Part shown: piece after piece, positions 14,756-20,876 of the stretch
How the letters are laid out: each line of letters begins with the position of its first letter
Numbering within the stretch: position 1 is the stretch's first letter
From: a virus
Virus record (IMG/VR): IMGVR_UViG_3300027983_000076
Location: 1 to 30,268 of that record
Direction: 5' to 3' (one strand)
DNA: 30,268 nt
Notes under the pieces: generated by a model
Told to the model about the DNA's origin: nothing
Database searches by the model: none
Seen by the model: only the letters and a program-made list of their open reading frames with translations
Program-made: the position numbers and the translations under genes

Positions 14756-15079
14756 ATGAAAGACTTTGAAACCACCATGACCGCCGTTGGCTTGCCACCA
14801 GTGTTCATTGACGAGAACACCGACTTTTCTACCCTGCGTCTCGGCGGCTGGAAGCAGCCTGAGACAAACACCGAGTTCGTCACTCGCGTCATGGACTTTT
14901 GCCCAACCGGGGCATTGAGCCAGATGTTCATCATTGAAGCGATTGACCGCTACGCCAAAGCTGTTGCCGCTGCACCAGTGTCCGATACCAACGGCCTCAT
15001 CGACATGGGTGCATGGAAGCGCACCGCAGAGTTTTTAGTCGCTGAGATGGACAAAAAATACAACTTCAAGGGAAACTGA
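14756..15079 (+). CDS. Hypothetical 107-aa protein
   Basis: MKDFETTMTAVGLPPVFIDE, then LRLGGWKQPETNTEFVTRVM and DFCPTGALSQMFIIEAIDRY. It ends in a helix FLVAEMDKKYNFKGN. AAGGAGAAACTGAA precedes the start. The part from 43 to 70 (RVMDFCPTGALSQMFIIEAI) is a helical block of a type often seen in small phage proteins that follow small-gene operons. No catalytic motif, membrane segment or Cys cluster. Function unknown. Confidence 0.75.
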   Translation: MKDFETTMTAVGLPPVFIDENTDFSTLRLGGWKQPETNTEFVTRVMDFCPTGALSQMFIIEAIDRYAKAVAAAPVSDTNGLIDMGAWKRTAEFLVAEMDKKYNFKGN

Positions 15080-15080
15080 A

Positions 15081-15344
15081 ATGACAACCATGAACTACGA
15101 CTACATACAAGACCCAGCACACGGCTGGATTGTTGTGCCTCTCGCCGAAATCACCCGGCTGGGCATCAAGGGCATCAGTTCTTACAGCTATCGCAAGCAT
15201 GAATTTGCGTATCTGGAAGAGGACTGCGATGCTGGCTTGTTCCTTCGCGCCAAAGATGCAGCCGGCGAAGCCTACAACCTCATTGACCGTCATACGAACT
15301 ATGACGCGCCTTGCCGCAACTTTGCCCGTTTTGCAGGAGCATAA
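15081..15344 (+). CDS. Hypothetical 87-aa protein
   Basis: MTTMNYDYIQDPAHGWIVVP, a beta part LAEITRLGIKGISSYSYRKH, then EFAYLEEDCDAGLFLRAKDA and LIDRHTNYDAPCRNFARFAG. This resembles small phage proteins of the type W-I-x-V with a Y-x-Y-x-E-D core, but I cannot name the family. It starts one base after the upstream stop. Its last codons, GCA GGA GCA TAA, form the ribosome site of the next gene. Confidence 0.72.
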   Translation: MTTMNYDYIQDPAHGWIVVPLAEITRLGIKGISSYSYRKHEFAYLEEDCDAGLFLRAKDAAGEAYNLIDRHTNYDAPCRNFARFAGA

Positions 15345-15348
15345 CCCC

Positions 15349-15507
15349 ATGACACACCCACAAGCCACCGTAGCCCTGCGCGCAGCCGCCTTGCGGCCCT
15401 CAATCGGCCCTTGGGCTACCTTGCGCTACCTCCAACGCCGGGGCTGTCCTACGGCCCTCTACACACTTGCGCGAGTGCTTCGCGCTGCACAAACCTTTGG
15501 AGCATGA
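15349..15507 (+). CDS. Hypothetical basic 52-aa protein
   Basis: Starts at the ATG at 15349, eight bases after GGAG. Arg/Ala/Leu-rich: MTHPQATVALRAAALRP, SIGPWATLRYLQRRGC and ALYTLARVLRAAQTFGA. Two amphipathic basic helices could bind nucleic acid or membranes. The GGAGCAT junction at its start also occurs at its end, and again after the next gene, suggesting all three belong to one translated chain. Function unknown. Confidence 0.6.
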   Translation: MTHPQATVALRAAALRPSIGPWATLRYLQRRGCPTALYTLARVLRAAQTFGA

Positions 15508-15510
15508 ACC

Positions 15511-15693
15511 ATGAAAACCCAAAAAGACTTACGCGCCGCCTTCTGGTGCTATCACCCGGAATTCACCCGCAAGGGCAGAACCAAACAAAACCAATACCAC
15601 GCCGATATCCGTATGGCTTGGTGCGATTTCGTCGAAGCCATGCTCCGCAACGGAATCATTGGCTACGGACTGTCACACCGTGCAACCCTTTAG
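15511..15693 (+). CDS. Hypothetical 60-aa protein
   Basis: MKTQKDLRAAFWCYHPEF, a basic loop TRKGRTKQNQYHADIRM, then AWCDFVEAMLRNGIIGYG and the end LSHRATL. AFW near the start and W-C-D-F-V in the second helix suggest a small folded helical domain; similar short proteins occur in phage accessory regions. Ribosome site GGAG at the previous gene's end. No function known. Confidence 0.7.
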   Translation: MKTQKDLRAAFWCYHPEFTRKGRTKQNQYHADIRMAWCDFVEAMLRNGIIGYGLSHRATL

Positions 15694-15703
15694 GAGCATA
15701 AAA

Positions 15704-15859
15704 ATGGAACGCGCCGAATTTGCCAAACTTGAATTCTTGGCCCTCTGCGGTGAATTCAATCTCGATCCCGGCATTGCCCTTGAAATGGTGAACCTTGCCG
15801 AAGCTGTCGCTAAAAACGATATGCCCGAAGTCAATCGCATTCTGTCTCAGGAGTTTTAA
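15704..15859 (+). CDS. Hypothetical acidic 51-aa protein
   Basis: MERAEFAKLEFLALCGEFNL, then DPGIALEMVNLAEAVAKNDM and PEVNRILSQEF. Two or three short helices. The start follows TAGGAGCATAAAA, the third copy in a row of the GGAGCAT junction. Its stop is two bases before the next gene, whose ribosome site CAGGAG is in its last codons. No named family. Confidence 0.65.
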   Translation: MERAEFAKLEFLALCGEFNLDPGIALEMVNLAEAVAKNDMPEVNRILSQEF

Positions 15860-15861
15860 TC

Positions 15862-16371
15862 ATGTACCCCACCATCGAAACCCTACGCGCCAATCCTGTA
15901 ATGGCTATCCTGACCGGGCACACTTGCGGCGAAGCTTGCTGGCATGCTCGTGAGCTTGTTTGCCGCTGTTCCTGCGGGGGAGCGAACCACGGCATCCTAA
16001 AACTCGCCAACGGCATACAGCCCGACCGCACCATGAGGAAGGGTGACGATGTTTACACCCTTGCTGCTGTTGCCAGTTCCTACACCGAGGCGGCTGCAAT
16101 CGAAACCGAAATACTCAAAACCCGCTTTGTCGGTATTGATGTTTGGGCTTACGGTTCTTACCGTGAATGCGCCAATATGCCAGTCTTGCAACGCAAAGCA
16201 AGTGCCTCTCAGCTTAAATGGACAGAAGCCGGGACTGTCCCCGCTGACCGTTGGGGCAATAAATACCTTGTTTGGGCCTTACCCACTGGTTCAAAGTATT
16301 GCACCAAGGGAAGCACAGGCCGCGCTACTGGGCGTGAACCTCAACCCGCTACCTTCGCACTAGCAACCTAG
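15862..16371 (+). CDS. Hypothetical Cys-rich putative zinc protein
   Basis: 169 residues. The N-terminal block CGEACWHARELVCRCSCGGA (about residues 22-41) with the following NHG is a recognisable phage/plasmid motif, C-x3-C-x6-C-x-C-x-C, probably binding zinc. The rest is alpha/beta: TYTEAAAIETEILKTRF-like helices, then VGIDVWAYGSYRECANM and WTEAGTVPADRWGNKYLVW. The C-terminus is basic and Gly/Thr-rich (KGSTGRATGREPQPATF). It is the longest protein of this operon. A strong hairpin follows it. Function unknown. Confidence 0.75.
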   Translation: MYPTIETLRANPVMAILTGHTCGEACWHARELVCRCSCGGANHGILKLANGIQPDRTMRKGDDVYTLAAVASSYTEAAAIETEILKTRFVGIDVWAYGSYRECANMPVLQRKASASQLKWTEAGTVPADRWGNKYLVWALPTGSKYCTKGSTGRATGREPQPATFALAT

Positions 16372-16382
16372 AAAAACTCACT

Positions 16383-16406
16383 GGCAGGGCATCGCAGTGC
16401 CTTGCC
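16383..16406 (+). terminator. Strong hairpin after the Cys-rich gene
   Basis: GGCAGGGCA (16383-16391), loop TCGCAG, TGCCTTGCC (16398-16406): nine pairs with one G-U. The sequence after is GGGGATTCTTTCCC, with only a broken T-run. It may be a weak terminator, an attenuator or an mRNA 3' end stabiliser inside the operon. The next gene starts 35 bases later. Confidence 0.45.
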
Positions 16407-16441
16407 GGGGATTCTTTCCCTTAACCAACTGGAGCTAAACC

Positions 16442-16618
16442 ATGACATACCCATTACACACCCACCCGCTTCGCGTCGAGAACGGACACATCGTCTGCAC
16501 TGTGTGCGGAAGAGACTACGACCCGGACTATGAGCTGACTGAGTTTCACGACTGCCCGTCTGATGACTGCCCAAGCAATCCTACCGAGGCAGAACTAAAC
16601 AAAGGAGAGCTGACATGA
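16442..16618 (+). CDS. Hypothetical 58-aa Cys-rich protein
   Basis: MTYPLHTHPLRVENGHIVCT, then VCGRDYDPDYELTEFHDCPS and DDCPSNPTEAELNKGELT. Cys at 19, 22, 38 and 43 (C-x2-C-x15-C-x4-C) form a plausible zinc ribbon. GGAGCTAAACC precedes the ATG. The stop overlaps the next start by ATGA. The short length explains why it could be missed. No named family. Confidence 0.7.
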   Translation: MTYPLHTHPLRVENGHIVCTVCGRDYDPDYELTEFHDCPSDDCPSNPTEAELNKGELT

Positions 16619-16785
16619 CCGAAGCACAAATCTCAGCTATCCGCTGCGCCCTTGCCGACTTGTCCGGGGCGCTTGAAGCCCAGCAATCGCTTAGAGGACA
16701 CTTTCACGATTGGAAAGCGCACCAGCAGACCATCGACGAGCTGATTGCAGCGTTCCCTGAACTTCACCTTGGAGAAACAACATGA
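16615..16785 (+). CDS. Hypothetical helical 56-aa protein
   Basis: MTEAQISAIRCALADLSGAL, EAQQSLRGHFHDWKAHQQTI and DELIAAFPELHLGETT form two or three helices; the DWKAH part suggests an amphipathic packing. It is joined by ATGA overlaps to both neighbours, the main evidence for it. CAAAGGAGAGCTGAC upstream is a good ribosome site. Function unknown. Confidence 0.68.
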   Translation: MTEAQISAIRCALADLSGALEAQQSLRGHFHDWKAHQQTIDELIAAFPELHLGETT

Positions 16786-16949
16786 AAACATTTGAAATCT
16801 CGCTGGCCTACACCAGCTTCACAACCTTCACTATCGAGGCCGAGACTCAAGAACGCGCCGAGGAACTCGCCTTTGAAGAGGCCGCAGCGTCGAAACCCTA
16901 TGGAAGTTGGGACATTGACTCAGTTGAAGAAATCGAGGTGGCAGCATGA
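16782..16949 (+). CDS. Hypothetical 55-aa acidic protein
   Basis: MKTFEISLAYTSFTTFTIEA, then ETQERAEELAFEEAAASK and WDIDSVEEIEVAA. A beta strand, a Glu/Ala-rich helix, then another strand. The pattern K-x-F-x-I...F-x-I-E-A-E-T-x-E-x-A (small DpnD/PcfM-like folds in phages) is familiar, but I cannot name it with confidence. Coupled by ATGA to both neighbours; GGAGAAACAAC precedes the start. Confidence 0.7.
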   Translation: MKTFEISLAYTSFTTFTIEAETQERAEELAFEEAAASKPYGSWDIDSVEEIEVAA

Positions 16950-17095
16950 AACGCCTAATCCTAATCCTTGTCCTTGTCGTGTCCTCTGGCTGGCTGGTGG
17001 AATCAATCGCTACTTGGATCGAAAGGGAAAATTGCCGTACTGACACCGAATGCGAAAAGGCTTTCGGCTTTTCAGTTGAAGATTCACTCAAATAA
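16946..17095 (+). CDS. Small membrane or secreted protein
   Basis: 49 residues. MKRLILILVLVVSSGWLVES is a basic start plus a hydrophobic segment (about residues 3-18), either a signal peptide or a single membrane helix. After it come IATWIERENCRTDTECEKAF and GFSVEDSLK, with Cys at 30 and 36 in a C-x5-C pattern and DTECE; this could be a periplasmic disulphide loop. It overlaps the upstream gene by ATGA. Possible roles are superinfection exclusion or membrane modification; neither is shown. Confidence 0.68.
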   Translation: MKRLILILVLVVSSGWLVESIATWIERENCRTDTECEKAFGFSVEDSLK

Positions 17096-17112
17096 ACTTG
17101 GAGAATGACACC

Positions 17113-17454
17113 ATGACCACATCACATATACAAACTCGCATTGCAGAGCTTAAACAGGAGATCGAGCAACATCTGCTAGAAGATGCGCCACCATCACATA
17201 CGCCCGGCCCGTGGACTGCAACACAGCACAACACCGAAACAAATATGTCTCGCATCTTGTTGGGAAACGACTGGCTTATGTCTATAAGACACAACGGTGA
17301 AGCCTTACTGCCGACGCAAGTCGCAGACGCTAAACTAATAGCCGCCGCGCCTGATTTGCTGGCCTGTCTGCTCGACGTTCTGGATGCCGACGGCGATCTG
17401 GACGCTATGGACTTTGACCGCTACCGCGCCGCCATTGCAAAGGCAACCCAATGA
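17113..17454 (+). CDS. Phage protein with PGPW and LIAAAPDLL motifs
   Basis: 113 residues. A helix (IQTRIAELKQEIEQHLLE, about 5-22) is followed by SHTPGPWTATQHNTETN and ADAKLIAAAPDLLACLLDVL (about 75-94). The PGPW...LIAAAPDLL pair marks a very common but uncharacterised phage protein family. ATG at 17113 follows GGAG nine bases away; an ATG at 17105 stops almost at once. The next gene overlaps by ATGA. The protein ends in RYRAAIAKATQ. Confidence 0.8.
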   Translation: MTTSHIQTRIAELKQEIEQHLLEDAPPSHTPGPWTATQHNTETNMSRILLGNDWLMSIRHNGEALLPTQVADAKLIAAAPDLLACLLDVLDADGDLDAMDFDRYRAAIAKATQ

Positions 17455-17672
17455 ACGCTCTACTCCCACCTCAACCAACACCCGACACGATCCAGCGGCA
17501 TCGCCTTCGGGCTGGCCTGACTCAAAGGGATGCTGCGGCCCACGTTTCATACTCTGCAAGGGGCTGGCAGGATTGCGAAAGGGGCGTTACGAAAATGCAC
17601 ATCGCCACTTGGACGCTGTTCTTGCTTATTGTTGGTCAGCATCCCGGCTACTTGCTCAAATCCCGCAAATAG
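17451..17672 (+). CDS. Small helix-turn-helix protein (XRE-like)
   Basis: 73 residues. RHRLRAGLTQRDAAAHVS (17-34) followed by YSARGWQDCERGVTK matches the XRE/Cro helix-turn-helix, with the second helix at DAAAHV and recognition helix at ARGWQDCERG. The tail MHIATWTLFLLIVGQHPGY fits the extra helices of such proteins. Only one domain; no repressor dimerisation part. It closes the operon that is preceded by a palindrome-flanked promoter, so it may regulate that promoter or the late cluster; that is inference. Confidence 0.72.
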   Translation: MNALLPPQPTPDTIQRHRLRAGLTQRDAAAHVSYSARGWQDCERGVTKMHIATWTLFLLIVGQHPGYLLKSRK

Positions 17673-17675
17673 GGT

Positions 17676-17737
17676 GCAGGGCCTACAAGGGGGTTGCGGA
17701 TCATAACTCCACATCGGTTGTGCCTTGTGGCCGCTGC
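17676..17737. repeat. Long imperfect stem-loop after the operon
   Basis: GCAG-GGCC-T-ACAAGG (17676-17690) can pair with CCTTGT-GGCC-G-CTGC (17723-17737): 14 pairs with one unpaired base on each side. The 32-base loop can form a further GGGGTT/AACTCC stem. It starts three bases after the last stop codon. There is no T-run on either strand, so it is not a standard terminator; it may protect the 3' end or be an RNA element. Confidence 0.5.
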
Positions 17738-17782
17738 GTAAACAAAAATGCCCCGGTGTATTTCTACATCGAGGCTTCAAAT

Positions 17783-17868
17783 TGGTGGATGACGATGGTA
17801 TCGAGCCATCAGAGCCTCGCGGCGTTCGGGTTACAGCCGAAGCGGACTCCTTAACCGCATAGTCATCC
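17783..17868 (-). tRNA. tRNA-Tyr (anticodon GTA)
   Basis: Read on the minus strand, 86 bases including an encoded CCA. Acceptor GGATGAC pairs with GTCATCC (7 of 7). D-stem GCGG/CCGC. Anticodon stem TTCGG/CCGAA closes loop CTGTAAC with anticodon GTA (Tyr). A long variable arm includes GCC-GCGA-GGC, as expected for bacterial tRNA-Tyr (class II). T-stem GATGG/CCATC is perfect, with loop CTCGATA: position 54 is C instead of the near-universal T. Short frames lying across this gene on either strand are artefacts. It follows the minus-strand operon and is probably transcribed with it. Confidence 0.92.
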
Positions 17869-18019
17869 TAAATTCAGTCGGCACTTATCCCCTAGAGTTC
17901 TTCCTCGAAAGCACTAAGCCTCAAGGTCGTTTAGCGGAGATTCTGGCGCGAGGAAATCAGCACTTCCTGCATTCCTACATAGAACTATATACCTATTCTT
18001 TGGTTTGTGCCATTTATTT
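17869..18019. other. Non-coding stretch before tRNA-Tyr
   Basis: About 150 bases between the tRNA and the end of the minus-strand operon. An imperfect repeat of A(A/G)TC(A/G)GCACTT occurs near 17876 and 17955. No gene, second tRNA or clear promoter was found. Confidence 0.5.
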
Positions 18020-18517
18020 TCACTGAAACCCATAAAGTCGGCTTTTAACCCTATCCCCGTCAGACGCAGCGCAGTGATCCAGATAATCCAGCAGCCGCTT
18101 TCCGTGGTCGCCGTGTGGTACGTGTTCCGTTCCCTCTCCCCGGCAACGTCCGCACCGCTTGGCGCTCAGTGTCGGGCTGTCTGGCACTGTCTCGAACTTG
18201 CGGCCCCGGCAAGCGTGACAAACTTGACTAAGCCAGTGCATCACCACCGCAGGGGTTACGTGCTGCCTAATACCCCATCGCGCGGCCTGAATGTCCACCT
18301 GCTCAACTACTCCACGCAAACTTCGCAAAATCCTCTCCCGGCTGGCGCTGTCGTACTCGGATCTGAGTCTGAGTAGCGCGGCCCCCAGCTTGGATGCAGA
18401 CCAACCCACGGCTATCAGAACGTCAGCCTTTCCCGGCTTCTCTGCAACAACACGCAAATTCGATGCACTGATGGCGCTTGAATACACCTCGGCAATGGTT
18501 TTAATGTCGTCGCTCAT
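18020..18517 (-). CDS. Zinc-finger protein with DnaJ-type CxxC pairs
   Basis: 165 residues. The N-terminal half is helical (IAEVYSSAISASNLRVVAEK; GVVEQVDIQAARWGIRQ). The C-terminal half holds CHACRGRKFE (C100, C103) and RCGRCRGEGTEH (C122, C125), two C-x2-C pairs of the DnaJ zinc-finger type. Last protein gene of the minus-strand operon. A late-gene antiterminator of the Q type would sit here and can carry such a finger, but the sequence gives no direct proof. AAAAGGAGGGCCAAACC gives a strong ribosome site, and the ATG overlaps the upstream gene by ATGA. Confidence 0.7.
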   Translation of the reverse strand: MSDDIKTIAEVYSSAISASNLRVVAEKPGKADVLIAVGWSASKLGAALLRLRSEYDSASRERILRSLRGVVEQVDIQAARWGIRQHVTPAVVMHWLSQVCHACRGRKFETVPDSPTLSAKRCGRCRGEGTEHVPHGDHGKRLLDYLDHCAASDGDRVKSRLYGFQ

Positions 18518-18633
18518 GGTTTGGCCCTCCTTTTCAATGCTCGTTTGTGTTGCCCCGCCGATCTATTGATCCACTCAGTTATCCGATCCAATGCGGCTGC
18601 GGCTTGGCGATTGATCTTTTCGGTTGCGGTCAT
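18514..18633 (-). CDS. Hypothetical basic 39-aa protein
   Basis: MTATEKINRQAAAALDRITE then WINRSAGQHKRALKRRAKP: a helix followed by a strongly basic tail that could bind nucleic acid. The frame is bounded at both ends by ATGA overlaps with its neighbours, the same junction used throughout this operon. It is short, but the double overlap argues for a real gene. No family recognised. Confidence 0.6.
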   Translation of the reverse strand: MTATEKINRQAAAALDRITEWINRSAGQHKRALKRRAKP

Positions 18634-18905
18634 TTTGTTGCTTTTTTAAATTCACCACAATATCCAGCGCCCTCGGTAACAGGGTAATTCCAATATCTGT
18701 AATCAAGGTACGAGTAAGACGTTTCATCCCACTCTCGCGCCTCATTTAGATCAAGCACTGGCGGGTAACGCCTGCACATCCCTTGCCTATCATCTGGGTG
18801 CTCTGTTGGTGGACTGGTTTCAAAAATTAACCAAAACTTACATTTGCCGCACCGCTCCAATTCAGGCCTTTCCAGCGCTTCAATACGTTTTTTAAGTGTA
18901 GTCAT
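18630..18905 (-). CDS. Cys-rich phage protein (C-x2-C ... CRRYPP)
   Basis: 91 residues. RCGKCKFWLIF (C19, C22), GMCRRYPPV (C44) and YWNYPVTEGAGYCGEF (C83) form a four-Cys pattern. The C-x2-C...C-R-R-x-P-P...Y-P-x-T...x-C-G-E-F layout is one I recognise from small phage and plasmid proteins of unknown role, probably zinc-binding. It joins its neighbours by ATGA overlaps. The C-terminal Phe-Lys-Lys tail is basic. Function not known. Confidence 0.72.
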   Translation of the reverse strand: MTTLKKRIEALERPELERCGKCKFWLIFETSPPTEHPDDRQGMCRRYPPVLDLNEAREWDETSYSYLDYRYWNYPVTEGAGYCGEFKKATK

Positions 18906-19117
18906 GCTGCCAACCCATTCAAAACGTCTTTAGGCATACTGCTCGCCACCCAGAAGCCGCTTGTAGCGACAGCCATACCCCTTAGTACCATTTCGGCTTT
19001 CGTGCGGCATCTGCGGCCTACGCCATGTTCGCCCGTTCGGTGCTTGTCGAACGCAAGGGTCGAATTGAAGTATTCTTTGCAACCTTGGCATTGGTTGCGG
19101 TCACCACGAAGCATCAT
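18902..19117 (-). CDS. FDXHR-type putative zinc-binding protein
   Basis: 71 residues. C10 and C13 (NQCQGCKEYF) are followed by AFDKHRTGEHG with H26 and H31 and then C37. This C-x2-C...F-D-x-H-R...C arrangement is the hallmark of the FDXHR family of phage zinc-finger-like proteins. Two ATG codons occur in tandem; the first gives the ATGA overlap with the upstream gene and has AGAGGTGAAAGC in front. Probably binds nucleic acid; no tested role is known to me. Confidence 0.8.
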   Translation of the reverse strand: MMLRGDRNQCQGCKEYFNSTLAFDKHRTGEHGVGRRCRTKAEMVLRGMAVATSGFWVASSMPKDVLNGLAA

Positions 19118-19557
19118 GCTTTCACCTCTTTCGTTAAGAATTTGAATCGGCTGATGTTGAACTCAATGGCTGGCTCAATGTCCTGCCAGTCACCCCTATC
19201 CTCTCGCCCACGAATAGATACCTTGTCTCCCATACCCGCCAAAAGCTCGGTGTAGCCTATCGCGTCAGTCCATTCGACTATCAGGAATACTGGCAAGCCC
19301 GTGACTGCCGATAGTGCTACGGCAGAAATTACCTTGTTGGCCGAAACGATGTAATTGGGAAAAGCCCGGTAGTGGTGTGTGCGAGACTTCAACTCAACAA
19401 ACGCAACAGCAACTTTATGACGGTGAAGCGCGTAGTCCAACCGATAATTCGTTGGTAGCTTCGCCCCGGTGCATTGCCACGCCACTTCAATCAAAGACAA
19501 TAGGCGGCGCTCGTTGGCAAGGTTCTCCTCGGTTTCATAAGGTTGTCGCGCGCTCAT
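19114..19557 (-). CDS. Putative PD-(D/E)XK-type nuclease
   Basis: 147 residues. An N-terminal helix (EENLANERRLLSLIEVAWQ) is followed by YRLDYALHRHKVAVAFVELK, with D41 and the E55-L-K57 pair spaced like the catalytic D...E-x-K of restriction-type nucleases. VSANKVISAVALSAVTGLPV and FLIVEWTDAIGYTEL give the next helix and strand. This order fits a small VRR-NUC or resolvase-like enzyme acting on phage DNA. It sits between NinB and the FDXHR protein. The catalytic triad is read by eye; a Q/K on the following helix could not be confirmed. Confidence 0.65.
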   Translation of the reverse strand: MSARQPYETEENLANERRLLSLIEVAWQCTGAKLPTNYRLDYALHRHKVAVAFVELKSRTHHYRAFPNYIVSANKVISAVALSAVTGLPVFLIVEWTDAIGYTELLAGMGDKVSIRGREDRGDWQDIEPAIEFNISRFKFLTKEVKA

Positions 19558-19955
19558 ATTGATTCCATGTAGTTGAGGTTGATGTTGTTCATTGTTGCGA
19601 ATGCAATGGTGTACTCGATAAGACTCGCCCCCCGGCGCTTGGACATTGATGCAGTGCTTTCTCGGACGTTCACAAATTCCCCCTCCAGCCCCGGCACTAC
19701 GTCACTTCCCTCTTTTGTCGCTACAGCATGGCCTGAAACAAGCAAGACCTTCCATTCGTCAGCAGTCCTTCGTTTCCCGGCCCATTCAGTCCCGGACTTA
19801 GCTATGTCGCCTACAAGGGCGTGAAACTTCGCGGATTGGTCGTTGGTACGGGTATCGTCTGCAATCGTCACGATCTGCCCGTCTGCGGCCCCCTTCAAAG
19901 CGTTCATAGCCCTTCGCCTAGCTTCGGCGTGTACCAGTCGGAATATCTGCTTCAA
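19554..19955 (-). CDS. ninB: NinB-family recombination protein
   Basis: 133 residues. It matches the lambda NinB family: an N-terminal helix (RLVHAEARRRAMNALKGA), then RRTADEWKVLLVSGHAVAT at about 62-80, and the C-terminal block STASMSKRRGASLIEYTIAF (about 100-119). NinB assists recombination by binding single-stranded DNA with Orf-type function. It is encoded near rusA and a Ref-like nuclease, the classical nin-region company. Length is typical. ATGA overlaps at both ends. Confidence 0.88.
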   Translation of the reverse strand: MKQIFRLVHAEARRRAMNALKGAADGQIVTIADDTRTNDQSAKFHALVGDIAKSGTEWAGKRRTADEWKVLLVSGHAVATKEGSDVVPGLEGEFVNVRESTASMSKRRGASLIEYTIAFATMNNINLNYMESI

Positions 19956-20179
19956 AACATCACCTCCTGAGCTTTAACGGCCTTTTCAGCCTGCTCCCGG
20001 TTCGCTTTCTGCTTTTCGGCTTTGATGTTGGCTGCGTAGGGCTTCACTCCTACTCTGACCAGCGGCATTTCTGGATCGGTTCTGTCGATGTAGTACTGCA
20101 TACCTTGAATGACGATACCGCCGTATCGCCTTGCGATTGATAGCTGCGATTCCGTCCACCCGTATATTTTGTCGTTCAT
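19952..20179 (-). CDS. Hypothetical 75-aa protein upstream of ninB
   Basis: 75 residues from the ATG at 20179, which overlaps the upstream stop by ATGA; the longer upstream reading runs into the HNH gene and is not used. MNDKIYGWTESQLSIARRYG and GIVIQGMQYYIDRTDPEMPL form a compact N-terminal part. The C-terminus is a highly charged helix (IKAEKQKANREQAEKAVKAQ). No named family. Its constant place next to ninB suggests an accessory recombination role; this is inference. Confidence 0.65.
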   Translation of the reverse strand: MNDKIYGWTESQLSIARRYGGIVIQGMQYYIDRTDPEMPLVRVGVKPYAANIKAEKQKANREQAEKAVKAQEVMF

Positions 20180-20454
20180 TGCGTGGCCTCTAAAGCGTCT
20201 TTTAGCATATCGGCCTGATCGAATCCGTAATGCTTGGTAAACCCTTTTGTCCCCAATCCATGCACGCCGGTCTTGCCCCGGTGATGCTCTACGCAAAGCG
20301 GTATCAGCGTCTTGTAATCACCCTTACCCCATCCTCCGGTGCGCAGGTGGTGCAACTCTACCGGCCCCGGATTATGCGCACCATGTATGCGCAGGCAGGC
20401 CATACAGCCTATTTCTGCCAGCTTGCCTTTGTGGATTAGTTCGGCTTTAGTCAT
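20176..20454 (-). CDS. Ref-like HNH nuclease
   Basis: 92 residues from the ATG at 20454. C17-M-A-C20, then VELHHLRTGGWGKGDYKT (H35, H36), LIPLCVEHHRGKTGVHGLG (C54, H57, H58) and FTKHYGFDQADML. This His/Cys layout and the G-V-H-G-L-G block match the RecA-dependent nuclease family of phage P1 Ref (recombination enhancement). Such enzymes nick D-loops formed by RecA. A longer upstream start would run into rusA. ATGA overlaps with both neighbours. Confidence 0.8.
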   Translation of the reverse strand: MTKAELIHKGKLAEIGCMACLRIHGAHNPGPVELHHLRTGGWGKGDYKTLIPLCVEHHRGKTGVHGLGTKGFTKHYGFDQADMLKDALEATQ

Positions 20455-20876
20455 GTAACCCTTGCAACAATTACCCAAACTCCCGGCCTGTCCCCGTAAA
20501 ACTTGCAGCACGACATTTTGACGATCTGGCTGTCATCAGCGTAAACAACGCCGTTCATGCCGTCAGATAGCGCCTTGGCGATGTTGTCCAAGTCTGGCCG
20601 CTTGGTGACAAACTCAGGTACTAAATCATTGGCGGCTTTGCGCTTTTTAGACCACGACTTCGGGATTGTGAATACCGCTGAAAATGTCAACAATAGCGGC
20701 CCTTCTAGCATCGCTTGTCTCGTCGCAGCCATGTGAAACTGCGCAGCCAATGCCACCAGTGACTCATAATTTGCTGTTTTCTTTGGCGTATGGTGCGCGA
20801 TATGGCCGCCGCGAATAAAGCTGCGGGCGCGGCCCTTTGCTACTGGTTCTCCGGGAATATGGAATTCAATCATCAT
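20451..20876 (-). CDS. rusA: RusA-type Holliday junction resolvase
   Basis: 141 residues from the ATG at 20876, with the next codon also ATG (20873). The first gives the operon's usual ATGA overlap and is used here; AAGG precedes both. IEFHIPGEPVAKGRARSF (3-20) is the RusA N-terminus. TKRPDLDNIAKALSDGMNG (91-109) and VYADDSQIVKM (111-121) carry the catalytic aspartates D95, D97, D114/115. It cuts Holliday junctions, resolving branched phage DNA before packaging. Complete and typical in length. Confidence 0.92.
   Translation of the reverse strand: MMIEFHIPGEPVAKGRARSFIRGGHIAHHTPKKTANYESLVALAAQFHMAATRQAMLEGPLLLTFSAVFTIPKSWSKKRKAANDLVPEFVTKRPDLDNIAKALSDGMNGVVYADDSQIVKMSCCKFYGDRPGVWVIVARVT

Noticed and set aside
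17690-17744. Second tRNA with CAT anticodon
   Set aside because: A TCATAA loop is present, but acceptor and T-arm do not form and the surrounding bases instead make one long hairpin.
17384-17854. Plus-strand frame of 156 codons and its overlapping peptide reading GIEPSEP
   Set aside because: The second half runs over the tRNA-Tyr gene and the stem-loop; GIEP-type peptides are well-known products of translating tRNA genes.
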